Below are positions 19,881-31,365 of a stretch of 64,000 nt of DNA, piece after piece (within the stretch, counting starts at the first letter, position 1; every line of letters starts with the position of its first letter). The notes below the pieces were generated by a model. It saw only the letters and a program-made list of their open reading frames with translations. It was not told where the DNA came from and searched no databases. This DNA comes from Brienomyrus brachyistius (lineage: Eukaryota > Chordata > Actinopteri > Osteoglossiformes > Mormyridae). The stretch spans positions 205,722 through 269,721 of the forward strand of contig NW_026042457.1 in NCBI RefSeq assembly GCF_023856365.1, written 5' to 3'. The translations under genes and the position numbers were made by a program.

Positions 19881-20300
19881 GATATTTTTTCTTTTTCTTG
19901 TGTTTTTTTTTCGCAATGGATATTAAAAATAAAGCAGTCCTCCGTAAAGGAGGGATGGTGGATGGAATATATATATAAAATAATTGTCACACAACCGGGG
20001 TGACATGCCTTGCCTGCTCACCCAATTTTAGTGCACCTTAGTTATTCATAATGACCATCTAGTCTCGATACACCCATAAATATATATGTATATATATATA
20101 GTTTTTTTATTAGCAATAGAAAAGAAAAATAACGCAGTTCTCCGTAAAGGAGGGATGGTGGATGGAATATATATATATATATATACATTTATATAAAATA
20201 ATTGTCACACAACCTGGGTGACATGCCTTGCCTGCTCACCCAATTTTAGTGCACTTTAGTTATCCATAATGACCATCTAGTCTCGATACACCCATGAATA

Positions 20301-20369
<69 letters not shown>

Positions 20370-20556
20370 TTTCTGTTTTTTTTTTGCAATAGACAATAAA
20401 AATAACGCAGTTCTCCGTAAAGGAGGGATGGTGGATGGAATATGTATATGCATATATATAAAATAATTGTCACACAACCTGGGTGACATGCCTTGCCTGC
20501 TCACCCAATTTTAGTGCACCTCAGTTATCCATACTGACCATCTAGTCTCGACACAC

Positions 20557-20601
<45 letters not shown>

Positions 20602-21545
20602 GATATTTTTTCTTTTTCTTGTGTTTTTTTTTCGCAATGGATATTAAAAATAAAGCAGTCCTCCGTAAAGGAGGGGTGGTGGAGGGAATATATATATACA
20701 TTTATATAAAATAATTGTCACACAACTGGGGAGACATGCCTTGCCTGCTCACCCAATTTTAGTGCACCTTAGTTATCCATAATGACCAACTAGTCTCGAT
20801 ACACCCATAAATATATATATATATATGTACATTTATATAGTTTTTTTATTAGCAATAGAAAAGAAAAATAACGCAGTTCTCCGTAAAGGAGGGATGGTGG
20901 ATGGAATATATACATACATATATATAAAATAATTGTCACACAACCTGGGTGACATGCCTTGCCTGCTCACCCAATTTTAGTGCAACTTAGTTATCCATAA
21001 TGACCAACTAGTCTCGATACACCCATAAATATATATGTATATATATAGTTTTTTTTTTTTCGCAATGGACAATAAAAATAACGCAGTTCTCCGTAAAGGA
21101 GGGATGGTGGATGGAATATATATATAAAATAATTGTCACACAACCGGGGTGACATGCCTTGCCTGCTCACCCAATTTTAGTGCACCTTAGTTATTCATAA
21201 TGACCATCTAGTCTCGATACACCCATAAATATATATGTATATATATGTATTGTTTTTTTTTTTTTTTTTTTTTGCAATAGACAATAAAAATAGCGCAGTT
21301 CTCCATAAAGGAGGGATGGTGGATGGAATATATATATACATATATATAAAATAATTGTCACACAACCTGGGTGACATGCCTTGCCTGCTCACCCAATTTT
21401 AGTGCAACTTAGTTATCCATAATGACCAACTAGTCTCGATACACCCATATATATATATATATATATATGTACATATATATAGTTTTTTTATTAGCAATAG
21501 AAAAGAAAAATAACACAGTTCTCCGTAAAGGAGGGATGGTGGATG

Positions 21546-21615
<70 letters not shown>

Positions 21616-21727
21616 TTATATAAAATAATTGTCACACAACCTGGGTGACATGCCTTGCCTGCTCACCCAATTTTAGTGCACTTTAGTTATCCAGAATGAC
21701 CATCTAGTCTCGATACACCCATGAATA

Positions 21728-21778
<51 letters not shown>

Positions 21779-21965
21779 TTTCTGTTTTTTTTTTGCAATA
21801 GACAATAAAAATAACGCAGTTCTCCATAAAGGAGGGATGGTGGATGGAATATGTACATGCATATATATAAAATAATTGTCACACAACCTGGGTGACATGC
21901 CTTGCCTGCTCACCCAATTTTAGTGCACCTTAGTTATCCATACTGACCATCTAGTCTCGATACAC

Positions 21966-22028
<63 letters not shown>

Positions 22029-22238
22029 CATATATATAGTTTTTTTATTAGCAATAGAAAAGAAAAATAACGCAGTTCTCCGTAAAGGAGGGATGGTGGA
22101 TGGAATATATATATATATATATACATTTATATAAAATAATTGTCACACAACCTGGGTGACATGCCTTGCCTGCTCACCCAGTTTTAGTGCACCTTAGTTA
22201 TCCATAATGACCATCTAGTCTCGATACACCCATAAATA

Positions 22239-22270
<32 letters not shown>

Positions 22271-22479
22271 GTTTTTTTATTTTTTTCGTAATGGACAATA
22301 AAAATAACGCAGTTCTCTGTAAAGGAGGGATGGTGGATGGAATATATATATACATATATACATTTATATAAAATAATTGTCACACAACCTGGGTGACATG
22401 CCTTGCCTGCTCACCCAGTTTTAGTGCACCTTAGTTATCCATACTGACCATCTAGTCTCGATACACCCATAAATATATA
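19562..22479. repeat. Minisatellite array, right part (12 units)
   Basis: Resumes exactly after the provirus. gtcacacaac anchors lie near 19730, 19987, 20205, 20468, 20718, 20935, 21135, 21357, 21632, 21878, 22140 and 22379. TA runs reach about 70 bases (21550-21611, 21967-22021). Two subtypes alternate, differing in the T-rich tract (attagcaatagaaaag versus cgcaatggatattaaa). The Tyr-Ile repeat frames are not genes. Confidence 0.9.
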
Positions 22480-23650
22480 TACTGAACAAAAATATAAACG
22501 CAACACTCTTGTTTCTGCTCCCATTTTTCATGAGATGGACTTAAAGACCTACAATTCATTCCAGATACACAATATTACCATTTCTCTCAAACATTTCTCA
22601 CAAATCAGTCTAAATGTGTGATAGTGAGCACTTCTGCTTTGCTGAGATAATCCATCCCACCTCACAGGTGTGCCACATCAAGATGCTGATCTGACATCAT
22701 GGGTAGTGCACAGGTGTACCTTATACTGCCCACAATAAATGGCCACCCTGGAATGTGCAGTTTTTTGCTTTATTGGGGGTCTGGGGACTCAGAACCGGTC
22801 AGTATCTGGTGTGACCACCATTTGCCTCATACAATGCAACACATCTTCTTCGCATAGAGTTTATCAGATTGTCAATTGTGGCCTGTGGAATGTTGGTCCA
22901 CTCCTCTTCAATGGCTGTGCGAAGTTGTTGGATATTAGTGGGAACTGGTACACGCTGTCGTATACGCCGGTCAAGCACATCCCAAACATGCTCAACGGGT
23001 GACATGTCCGGTGAGTATGCTGGCCATGCAAGAACTGGGACATTTTCAGCTTCCAAGAACTGTGTACAGATCCTTGCAACATGGGGCCGTGCATCATCTG
23101 TCTGAGTGGCTGGTCTCAGACGATCTTGGAGGTGAACCTGCTGGATGTGGAGGTCCTGGGCTGGTGTGCTTACACGTGGTCTGCGGTTGTGAGGCCGGTT
23201 GGATGTACTGCCATATTCTCTGAAACGCCTTTGGAGACGGCTTATGGTTGAGAAATGAACATTCAATGCACGAGCAACAGATCTGGTTGACATTCCTGCT
23301 GTCAGCATGCCAATTGCACGCTCCCTCAATGCTTGTGGCATCTGTGGCATTTTGCTGTGAGACAAAACTGCACATTCCAGGGTGGCCTTTTATTGTGGGC
23401 AGTATAAGGTACACCTGTGCACTACCCATGATGTCAGATCAGCATCTTGATGTGGCACACCTGTGAGGTGGGATGGATTATCTCAGCAAAGCAGAAGTGC
23501 TCACTATCACACATTTAGACTGATTTGTGAGAAATGTTTGAGAGAAATGGTAATATTGTGTATCTGGAATGAATTGTAGATCTTTAAGTCCATCTCATGA
23601 AAAATGGGAGCAAAAACAAAAGTGTTGCGTTTATATTTTTGTTCAGTGTA
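22478..23650. mobile_element. Tc1/mariner element, internally deleted
   Basis: Inverted repeats of about 285 bp (22480-22764 and 23364-23648) begin with a ctgaacaaaaatataaacg-type end. TA target copies lie at 22478-22479 and 23649-23650. Total about 1.17 kb, with a shortened transposase on the minus strand. It landed inside a minisatellite unit: the unit's ttttttt tract continues directly after 23650. Confidence 0.88.
22799..23350 (-). pseudogene. Truncated Tc1-type transposase
   Basis: 183 codons from ATG at 23350 down to 22799, against about 340 in complete Tc1 transposases. The N-terminal paired-like helix-turn-helix is present (MSTRSVARALNVHFSTISR-type segment). After about residue 90 the frame jumps to the (D)DARPHVAR segment and then AYSPDMSPVEHVWD, which holds the last catalytic acid. 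The part with the first catalytic Asp is missing. It could bind the inverted repeats but not cut, so it may act as a passive or dominant-negative relic. The frame stayed open through an in-phase deletion. Confidence 0.85.
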
Positions 23651-23683
23651 TGTATATGTATACATATAGTTTTTTTTGTGTTT

Positions 23684-24926
23684 GTGAAAACGGGTCTTTA
23701 ATCGGGGAAACGGAGCGGGTAGAGCAGGACGGAACGCAGGCATTGACAAACTACAATGACGGACAGGGCAAACAGGTAAGACCAGGACTTAAAATAGGTC
23801 ATGACTAATCAAAGTAATCGGGCAAAGCAGGAGACGATCAGGGAAGCACACGTGGGTAATCAGGGGGCGTGGCACACACGAGGAGCGGACAAGCCGGGCA
23901 TATATGTATATCTATATAAAACCTCATTAATGAGGGACAGGGAACAGAACGGACAGACAGAACTGGCACAGGGGAAGGAGCCAGGACAAGACTTGACATA
24001 AGACAGGAAAGGCAGAGAAACAGATCAGAAAGGGGGACACGGAGGGAACAGGCAGGACAAAAGGACCGGGAGTGAACGAAGGGAACATCGGGGAAAGAGG
24101 AGCAGAAGCCAGAGGGACGAGGGACAAAGAGAGGAGGGACAGAGACAGGAGGAACAAAGCGAGGGGGAGCAGAGGCAGGAGGGACAAAGACGGGAGGCCA
24201 GGGAGAGAAGGAGGGGGAACCAAGAGGAGCCCGAGGGAGACCCAGCGGGCGACGGGAGGCAGCCGGAAGGGCTGCAGGCGGCCGGGAGGCCGGAGCCGGA
24301 GGGGCCGAGGAGACGGGGTGAGGGACAGACGCAGGGACGAAGGAGGGAGTCGGAGGGGAGACCAGGGAAGGGGACGAAGGAGCTGGAAGGGACCCTGGCG
24401 AGGGCAAGGAGAGAGGGGGAGCCGCAGCAGACGGCGACGTCCTCCGACACGCCAGAGCGGGAGGACCAGCAGGCGAATGAGGAGCCGCCGTCGGGGGGCC
24501 CGCAGGCAACCGATAAGACGCCGGAGGAGGGACCGAGGCAGGGCGACGAGGCCGCGGAGGGGGACCCGCAGACGACAGCCGACCCGGAGGGCCAGGACCC
24601 GCAGGTGCCGACCAAGCCCTAGCGCCGGCGAGGGAGGGCGAGCCAGGGGGCTGGGCGGGTGGGACCCCAGCCGTGCGTCTGTGTCCTCTCCCCTTATGGG
24701 ACACAGACATAAGGACCTGCGGCCGGGGTCGGGCTCGTCGGGGTGAGGGTACCAGAGTCACAGGGGGAGAAGGGACTGGAGTGGGGCCAGGGACTGGAGC
24801 TGCAGGCTGCAGAGGGGGCGCCTGCCCGGGAGCTGCAGGCAGGGAAAGCGCCTCGGACGTGGGCGCGGTAGCTGCAGGCAGCGGAGACGGCTGCTCGGGC
24901 TCTGGGGCCGCAGGGGGCACTTATTT
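23684..24926. repeat. GC-rich, strand-asymmetric low-complexity block
   Basis: About 1.2 kb of purine-rich plus strand (gggacaaagagaggaggg-like) sits in an otherwise AT-rich array, at the place where other units have the caataaaaataacgcag core. A partial unit (ataagtgtcacacaaccgggg, about 24938) follows it. The 360- and 196-codon Pro/Ser/Ala-rich minus frames and the Arg-rich plus frame begin with non-ATG codons or are composition-driven, with no domain. Minus strand near 23700-23890 resembles the end of a retroelement (cttaagtcctggtcttacc-type). Probably an inserted element of unknown class. Confidence 0.5.
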
Positions 24927-24929
24927 TAT

Positions 24930-24976
24930 TATATAAAATAAGTGTCACACAACCGGGGTGACATGCCTTGCCTGCT
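24930..24976. repeat. Truncated minisatellite unit
   Basis: tataaaataagtgtcacaca ... gacatgccttgcctgct is a partial unit that marks the right border of the array. Confidence 0.8.
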
Positions 24977-25590
24977 TGTGGGATGAGGAAGACTCAGGGA
25001 CTGGAAATGGGATTAAAACTGAAGATGTGCTCATTCCTTTGTGTATTTACAAATTTTCCTTCCGTCAGACATGAGGAGTTTGCTGCTATATTTGGCACTA
25101 ATAGAGATTCTGATGCTGCTATTTTTATTGTCTATTAGTTTGTTATTATTTACAAGTTCTGTTGTGTTTTTGCATTTTTCTCTTCTGGTTAATTAACTGC
25201 TGTCTGTTTGCTGTGAAGTATGAGTGTGGTGAGTAAGACTCAGGGACTGGAAGTGGGATTACAACTAAAGATAACATGCTTATTCCTTTTTGTATTGTTT
25301 ACAAATTTCCTTCCGTCAAACATGAGGAGTTTGCTGCTATATTGTGCACTAACAGAGATTCTGATGCTGCTATTTTTATTGTTTATAAATGTGTTATTGT
25401 TTCCAAGTTGAGTATTCAATAAATGCTAAATTGAGAAATTTTGTGTATCGTTTGTTATTATTAGTGTGATATTTTACCATGCAAATAGAGGGGAAAACGT
25501 CCAATTATCGGCCAAAAAAAATCAGCAGCATATATCGGCCATCGCCTGACCCTTGACTTGAAAAACCCATATCGGTCGACCTCTAGTAAC
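24977..25590. repeat. Duplicated segment ending in a hAT-like terminus
   Basis: About 170 bp (gactcagggactggaa ... ctgctatttttattg) occurs twice in tandem, near 24990 and 25228, with about 10% difference. It ends with atcggccatcgcc...atatcggtcgacctctag, a phrase widespread in fish at the ends of short hAT-like elements. Confidence 0.5.
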
Positions 25591-25624
25591 AGTACATTCT
25601 GTCCAATTCATCCATCGAGTTAAG

Positions 25625-25933
25625 TCACACACCCACTTGAGGGGGCACTCCGGCAGACGTGAGGATGGGGATGTTCTTTCCGCTATAACATCCACTGCAG
25701 AAGTACATCTCGCTCCTGTTCACAGGGCTTACTTCAATGATGAAGCAGGGCTGGTTGTCTGGACAAGAAGTTGTCCTGCTGCTGGGTCTCGGTGCCGTTT
25801 TTCCACCTAAGCTTGAAGGTGGAAATGTGTTCCAACTTGGTCCCTGGGACTGCAGCATAGCCAAACATCGCGAGCAGCGTCGGCCACACCCACCACCAGA
25901 ACCATCACACCGTCCTATACACATAAAGAAGAA
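25625..25933 (-). CDS. Candidate terminal exon, cysteine-rich, function unknown
   Basis: On the minus strand a frame opens after a possible acceptor (gttttag|TTC, at 25933/25934) and runs 102 codons to TGA at 25625. It is phase-compatible with the chemerin-like exons upstream on the minus strand. It encodes a Cys/Gly-rich start (GRCDGSGGGCGRRCSRC) and a later SCPDNQPC...FCSGC stretch. It does not look like a normal chemerin C-terminus, so it may be an unrelated exon or chance ORF. Confidence 0.25.
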   Translation of the reverse strand, partial: FFFMCIGRCDGSGGGCGRRCSRCLAMLQSQGPSWNTFPPSSLGGKTAPRPSSRTTSCPDNQPCFIIEVSPVNRSEMYFCSGCYSGKNIPILTSAGVPPQVGV

Positions 25934-25939
25934 CTAAAA

Positions 25940-26929
25940 CATAGAGTGTTGTGACAATCTATGCGTTAATGTTTGGCAGCATAGGTGATTCATTAAAATT
26001 ATACCGAAGAATGGAAAATGTGATATTTAGAATATTTTTTGCCATTTAGTAGCTAATTTAAGCACTTACCCAATGCCTCAATTTGTTTTAGGTCAGTAAT
26101 GTCTGAGCCAAAAGAATGAATGTATGAATTTAATACAATTCACCCACTCCCACCCACACACAAATCTGAAATTCAATTTAAGACACTTCTTAAACATTAG
26201 TGCATTAACAAAAAAGGAAAATCTTAAGAGATTCAGTAGGATTTTCTATGTTAGACTTAAGCTAATAGTTCAATAGTTTTTACATATTTCAATATACCAA
26301 TTTGACTTTAATGTTGAAACAGATGCTAAAACATGGAATAATTTCATAACTAGAGAAACATGTTATTCACAAACACTAGCAAAGGTAGCTTATAGTTAAG
26401 CTTACTTAAGTCAGCAAGTCAGGCTACAGTGTGTAAGAATAGTCGTAAACGATAATTTGTCTCAGTCTTACATGACAGAATAAGTAAACAGAAAATATAA
26501 AATGGCTGAAACAGCGTCATTAACGCCAGCTACAGTAGAGGCGCAGAAAAGGTGTCATGACTGAAGTATTCCCAAACTCTGGAAGACCGTATGCGAGCCT
26601 TTTTTGCCGCGTGTTTCTCCAGAGGCTCCGGAGCTCCGCTGGTTGACACAGCCATGTTGGTTCATGTGCAGGGGGACGAGCGGCAAATTTCTTTTTTGCA
26701 GGGTGGTAGGTGATGTCTCATTAATATTTATTAATTTACTTACAAAATGGTGCGGCACTGCATCCAAGCCTGCGGCACTCAGAGTCACAAATACAGTGGA
26801 AACCATTTGTAGTAATTACGTCTGTCTGGCTGATTTCCAACTAATTGATATTTGTATATTTATTACATGAATATAAGGTAATATAAGGTAATAGAAGAGG
26901 TATTTAATGGTTTTCCATCTGAGGAATTT
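25940..26929. other. Non-coding stretch
   Basis: AT-rich DNA, no gene recognised. Short frames of up to 88 codons have no family resemblance. Confidence 0.4.
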
Positions 26930-27345
26930 GCAAAAAACTGCAGTGCATGATGGGTCGGACCTAAAGGCTGCCTTAACGTCCTCATCTGTATGACGACATA
27001 CATCAAGACTAGGAAGGTGCATAATGTTCATGTCTGGTTGCGTTTGTTGGTCCAGAAAGTAATTCAATTTCGCCATGTAGGTTACGTTCTTAAAAACTGC
27101 TTGGATATAGCCCGATTATATGCTGTGGGCCTTTTAATTTCTTTGTTTACCAGGTAGGCTACCTTCTTTAAACTGCGTTTTGTTAGACTACATATTTAGG
27201 GAGGTCTTTATAAATTTATAGTAGTCTTCATAAATATGTACATAGTTTAGCCTAACCCAGCCACTTAAGGGAGAAAGCCAGCTCAACTAGGTGTCGGTCC
27301 CAAGCCCGGATTAATGGGGAGGGTTGGCGTCAAGAAATAAAGAGA
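26930..27345 (-). repeat. Interspersed repeat, inverted copy of 4215-4480
   Basis: The reverse complement of the repeat at 4215-4480, sharing tgcagtgcatgatgggt, gtaggctaccttctttaaac and agcctaacccagccactt. Some internal length differences. Confidence 0.65.
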
Positions 27346-27601
27346 CTGTATCTTCACTGCATGACTGATGTCAAAATGTGTGAAATATGTGGTTGTATTA
27401 ATAAATGCATTAAAGTAGGTTAATGATTCTGTGCTGTCTAAATTGTATAGAAAATTTCTACGTATAGCCAAACAAATCTCCTCCTGTTTGAAAAGGCATA
27501 GAAAAAGCAATTTAGCCACTAAAACTTTACAGTTTTTGTGAGGGACAGTCGAATTCTCTCGTTTCTCTCGTCAAGTTTTTTTGTGATCCTGCACCTACAC
27601 T

Positions 27602-27720
27602 TTGCCGGCCCCAGGAGGATGGGCTCCCCCTTTGAGTTTGGTCCCTCCCAAGGTTTCTTCCTTCTTGGGAGTTTTTCCATGCTATCGGCGCCTATGGCTT
27701 ACTCACTGGGGGCTTTGGGT
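27602..27720 (+). repeat. L2-like LINE 3' UTR fragment
   Basis: Contains aggaggatgggctcccc, ccaaggtttcttccttcttg and ttactcactgggggctttggg, matching the 3' UTR of the LINE at 35140-35260. Confidence 0.75.
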
Positions 27721-28487
27721 GGGCATGATATAAAGCAAAGCATTTTCCCTCCCAGTTTCCTCCTCTGGTCCACATTGCAGGACCATCAGCCATCAGAAAC
27801 AGCCAGACGGTCTCCTTCAGCTTCTTTAGTGTCCTTGGAAGCCAAGGCAGTTTTAGGTCTGAGAAGAGGTTTATCAGAAGGACACATATTACGTCGTTTG
27901 TCCTGAAATGTAACATGGGGAGGAAAAGTTAAGCGGTTTAGTCAGATTGGAGTCGTTTATTCAGCAGTGGCAGCGCCAGTGACTTAATGCTACAGGTGCT
28001 ATAGGGGAGTGAGATTATTTAGACCGGGTGCTTTAGCTTTTCAGCTTATGTAGATGGTGTATAGAAGCACACAGCACGATAAGCTACAGCATGGATAAAA
28101 TAGGATAAAATATGAAATTCTAACGTCTAGCTCACAGAGCCTCTATGTGTACTTTGAAGAAAAAATACACTACAAGTATGCTGTAAAAACCGCAAAAATG
28201 TCTTACACAATATACAGATTTTACAGATAGTTAAAGAAAAAATGAAACCAATATTTTGGGGGTGCTGTGGGGGTACTATGGTCATTGGAGGAGGAGCTAG
28301 AGCCCCCCCCCCCAAGTTTTTCCTTGGTGCTGCCACTGTTGTTCAGATTAAAAGTAACATTGTCATTAATAAACAGTACTCTGATCAAATTTTTGCATGT
28401 ACAAACACAATCAAAGTTTAACCACATGTTTAGACACAATTCACACACCTGTTACATTTCCATAATGCTAAGACTCTCTACACTTAC

Positions 28488-28580
28488 TTCATCCACTTTC
28501 TTGTTTGGTACACAGTCATTTGATGGATGTGTAAGATCATTACCAGACCGTCTGCTGCAAACTCTACAGTTAATGAATGG
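28488..28580 (-). CDS. Chemerin-like gene, exon 3
   Basis: 31 codons, phase 0 on both sides, between tttttgcag (acceptor) and GTAAGTG (donor). It encodes PFINCRVCSRRSGND... and a later DC, matching the C-x-x-C and following Cys of chemerin's cystatin-like fold, which form its disulfides. It belongs with the exons at 29388-29492 and 29795-29973. Confidence 0.6.
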
Positions 28581-29387
28581 CTGCAAAAACACACAGACAC
28601 ACAAAAACAGTATTTAAAGAGTGGTGGGCAATAAATACAGTGAGAGAAGGTGTAGTAAAGATATATCTAATGATTTAAGGCAGAGCTGCTGGAGTGCAGG
28701 GTTTAATGACACAGAACAATTTTAGAGGAAAGAGCTTCCAAAGCAGGGTCACCATAAGGCTATATTATACAAAGCAAGTTCATCTAAAAGTATGAACAAC
28801 AAATCCCGTTTAACTGAACACTGCTCTGTATTAAAATACTGTCCTCCGATCAAGCTAAGTGGTCCTGTAGTTCACTATTTAAAGAGGTAAATTTAAAGGG
28901 TAATTCACACTGCACATCTACCCTGCTCTGACCAGGTTTAATTACTGGCTTTCTAATTAAAACAAGAGTTAAGTCCTGCCCTTTCACCACAAAACACCAC
29001 ACTGCCATTTAAGGCTGATTTCAACAATGAGTTTTAGTTAACCTGGCTCGATTGAGTTAACTCTGGGTATGTAAAACCCGCTTTGTAGTACAGCCCACAG
29101 GTCTTTAAATAAGGCCAGCTAGGGTTCATAGCTCGAAGCATAATCTACAGGTCACCCCTCAGATGATTAGCATTTGCTTCTGCCTGGTAATCCAGCCTTT
29201 AAGCCTGTAAACCTACTAAAATTTGAGAATAAGGTGAAGGAACTGGCTCTTTGAGGCCACCTATGTATTTGTTACTTTATTGTTGGCTAACTTTCCCCCG
29301 CAGGGCATCAAAAAAGTTAACATGAACCTAAATTAATTTGCTAACTGATATGTCCAATGCTCACAGTCACAGTGACTCTTTACTTAC
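28581..29387 (-). other. Intron of the chemerin-like gene
   Basis: Bounded by a GTAAGTA donor at 29387 and a pyrimidine-rich tgtttttgcag acceptor at 28581. Nothing else recognised. Confidence 0.5.
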
Positions 29388-29492
29388 CCTCTTGTCCATG
29401 AAAATACAGTCAGCCCGATGGTCTGTTGCAGTTGACTTTGGACATTTTGTTGCTCTCAAGAGAATCTCAATGTCAATGTATTCACTGCTGAT
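29388..29492 (-). CDS. Chemerin-like gene, exon 2
   Basis: 35 codons between tgatttag and GTAAGTAA, phase 0. Encodes an E-Y-I-D-I-E-I-L-L-R-A-T-K-C strand and H-R-A-D-C-I-F, the central beta strands and first two Cys of a cystatin/chemerin fold. The spacing C-X11-C leads into exon 3. Confidence 0.62.
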
Positions 29493-29794
29493 CTAAATCA
29501 CATAAACACGTTATATACAAAATTGCCTACAACTGTTTTAAAGGCAATATAACAAACAATAATCACCCAAAAAATGGCAAACTGTCACAGACTTGACTGC
29601 AGCAGATTCAGAGAGAAACTGTGAGAAGGTAAAATTGACCAGGGCTGAGATATACAACCATCACTTTCATTGTGAAGAGACATTAAGCATCATATGCATT
29701 GAAATTAAAACATCAAAATCAATGTGATACTCATTAGTTCAGCTTGCAGATGATGAAAGTTTCACACTTTTGTAAACACTTTCTCAGCAGTTAC

Positions 29795-29973
29795 CTTCGG
29801 ACGGCCCTGGATGTTATAGAAATTCATGTGCTGACGGGTTCCTTGATGAGCATTTTCGACTGCGAGTTTAATGGCCGTCTTGTGAGTGCAGGGAGACTGT
29901 GGTAATCTTGCTGGGCCTCTGTGGAGATAAGCAGAGCTCCATAAGCCAAAACCAGAAGCAGCAGGCGGGTCAT
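29795..29973 (-). pseudogene. Chemerin-like gene, exon 1 with a frameshift
   Basis: ATG at 29973 gives a clear signal peptide (MTRLLLLVLAYGALLISTEA) and the start of the mature protein, QQDYHSLPA. The frame is then lost: the rest of the exon (KTAIKLAVENAHQGTRQH..., the first cystatin-type helix) continues in another frame up to the GTAA donor at 29794. The exon is 179 bases, one short of the 180 needed for phase 0. Family and order of elements fit secreted chemerin (rarres2-like, a chemoattractant and adipokine). Either a pseudogene, a one-base sequence error, or a different first exon. The identical shift is in the second copy at 51499-51677, so it predates or accompanied the duplication. 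Confidence 0.55.
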
Positions 29974-29999
29974 CTTCCTCTCAGCTTTGAAGGGAGAAG

Positions 30000-30339
30000 C
30001 AGGACTGAGGACACTGATCTGTGGTCCCCTTATCCAGCACGTCCAGGGGCGTGTCCTTCACTCGAAACAAACAGACCTTTGAACAACATTGGAAAACTCT
30101 TCAGGATGAATTGAGGCAGGTGGTCAAGTGGGTTTATTGTTATTTCAGCAATATACACAGTACACAGTGAAAGGAAACATTGTTCCTCCTGGACCACGGT
30201 GCAACACAAAGAAGAAAAACAGAAACAACACAAGATGACACAAGTGCGGGCAAGATAGAACTATACAGAGTGAAAGGAGCACAAACAGAGGGAGAAAGTG
30301 CAAGATAAACACAAGAGCAACAATACAATACTACAGGAC
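30000..30339. other. Upstream flank of the chemerin-like gene
   Basis: No gene seen. Purine-rich plus strand; short frames only. Confidence 0.35.
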
Positions 30340-30665
30340 AAGACAGCGCAGTCAAGAACACAGAGTGCAGCCAGAGCTAACCTGAATAGGGGCATCAAGG
30401 TTGCCAGGCAGGCAGAGAAACAGAAAATAGAGGTCTACTTCACATACAACAACCCACAGTGGGTGTGGCAGGGAATACAACACATTACAAACTTCAAAGG
30501 CAACAACACCGTCACTGTTAACAGCAACGCCCTTTTAGCAAAGGAGCTAAACAGCTTCTTTGCTCGTCTGGAGGAACACAGAGCAGACATAGCCACACTG
30601 CCCCCTCCCCCAATCTCCAGCACTCACAGACTCCCTCTGCAGGAACACCACGCGAGAAGGCACAT
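30340..30665 (+). pseudogene. LINE ORF2 fragment (linker before RT)
   Basis: The frame contains RTQSAARANLNRGIKVARQA and NPQWVWQGIQHITNFKG, then LNSFFARLEEH, which is the segment between endonuclease and RT in fish non-LTR elements. No catalytic residues. The matching downstream piece of the same element seems to be at about 31235-31365. Confidence 0.6.
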
Positions 30666-31234
30666 TGCATCTCTAGGTGTGTGGAGTTTAAGACAAGGCA
30701 AGTGATGCTACGATAATATAATTCCTTGGTAAGACCCCACCTAGAATATTGTGTGCGGGTTTGGTTACCATACCTTAAGAAGGACATTGCTGCCTTGGAA
30801 AAGGTGCAACGTAGGGCAACGAGAATGATTCCTGGTCTTAGAGGAATGTCTAATGAGGAGAGGTTAGCTGAGCTGAATCTGTTTAGCCTCGAGCAAAGGA
30901 GACTAAGGGGGGACATAATCCAGGTGTTTAAGATTCTAACAGGTCTGGATGCTGTTCAGCCAAATGGCTATTTCAATGTTAGTTTAAATACCAGAACTCG
31001 TGGCCATAAGTGGAAATTAGCTGGAGAACATTTTAAAACGAATTTGATGAAGCATTTCTGTACACAGCGTGTAGTTAGAGTATGGAATAGTCTTCCTGTT
31101 ATTGTAACACAAGCTAAAACCCTGGGTTCTTTTAAATCAGAGCTAGATAAGATTTTTGAGCTATTAGCTAAGTTCTCCTCAAAGGAGCTTGATGGGCCGA
31201 ATGGCCTCCTCTCATTTGTAAATCTCTTTGGTTC
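30666..31234 (+). pseudogene. LINE ORF2 C-terminal fragment inserted in another LINE
   Basis: From VRPHLEYCVRVWLPYLKKDI through RRATRMIPGL and LFSLEQRRLRGDIIQVFK, this is the post-RT tail of a vertebrate LINE. It ends in the typical gatgggccgaatggcctcc 3' terminus near 31220. The frame has no ATG start (opens with TTG). It runs in frame into the next LINE fragment. Confidence 0.7.
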
Positions 31235-31365
31235 TTATGAGTCAGCTTACAGAGATGAGGTCCAGAAACTGATAGGTTGGAGTTCAGCAAACAATTTGGC
31301 ACTAAACAGCACAAAGACAAAGGAATCACTGACTTCAGGAAGGATGGAGGCGACACTGGCCTGCC
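31235..31365 (+). pseudogene. LINE ORF2 fragment (downstream of YXDD)
   Basis: YRDEVQKLIGWSSANNLALN followed by TKTKE is the conserved segment just after the RT catalytic box. It presumably belongs to the element whose upstream part is at 30340-30665. Confidence 0.6.

Noticed and set aside
9230..22479. CRISPR array
   Set aside because: Units are over 200 bp, spacers are TA runs of the same kind, and the context is a vertebrate genome.
22739..23466. Several plus-strand frames over the Tc1 element
   Set aside because: Shadows of the minus-strand transposase and of its inverted repeats.
23838..24920. 360-codon proline-rich minus frame (and 224-codon Arg-rich plus frame)
   Set aside because: GC-driven open frames in low-complexity DNA. 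The minus frame opens with GTG, not ATG, and has no domain.
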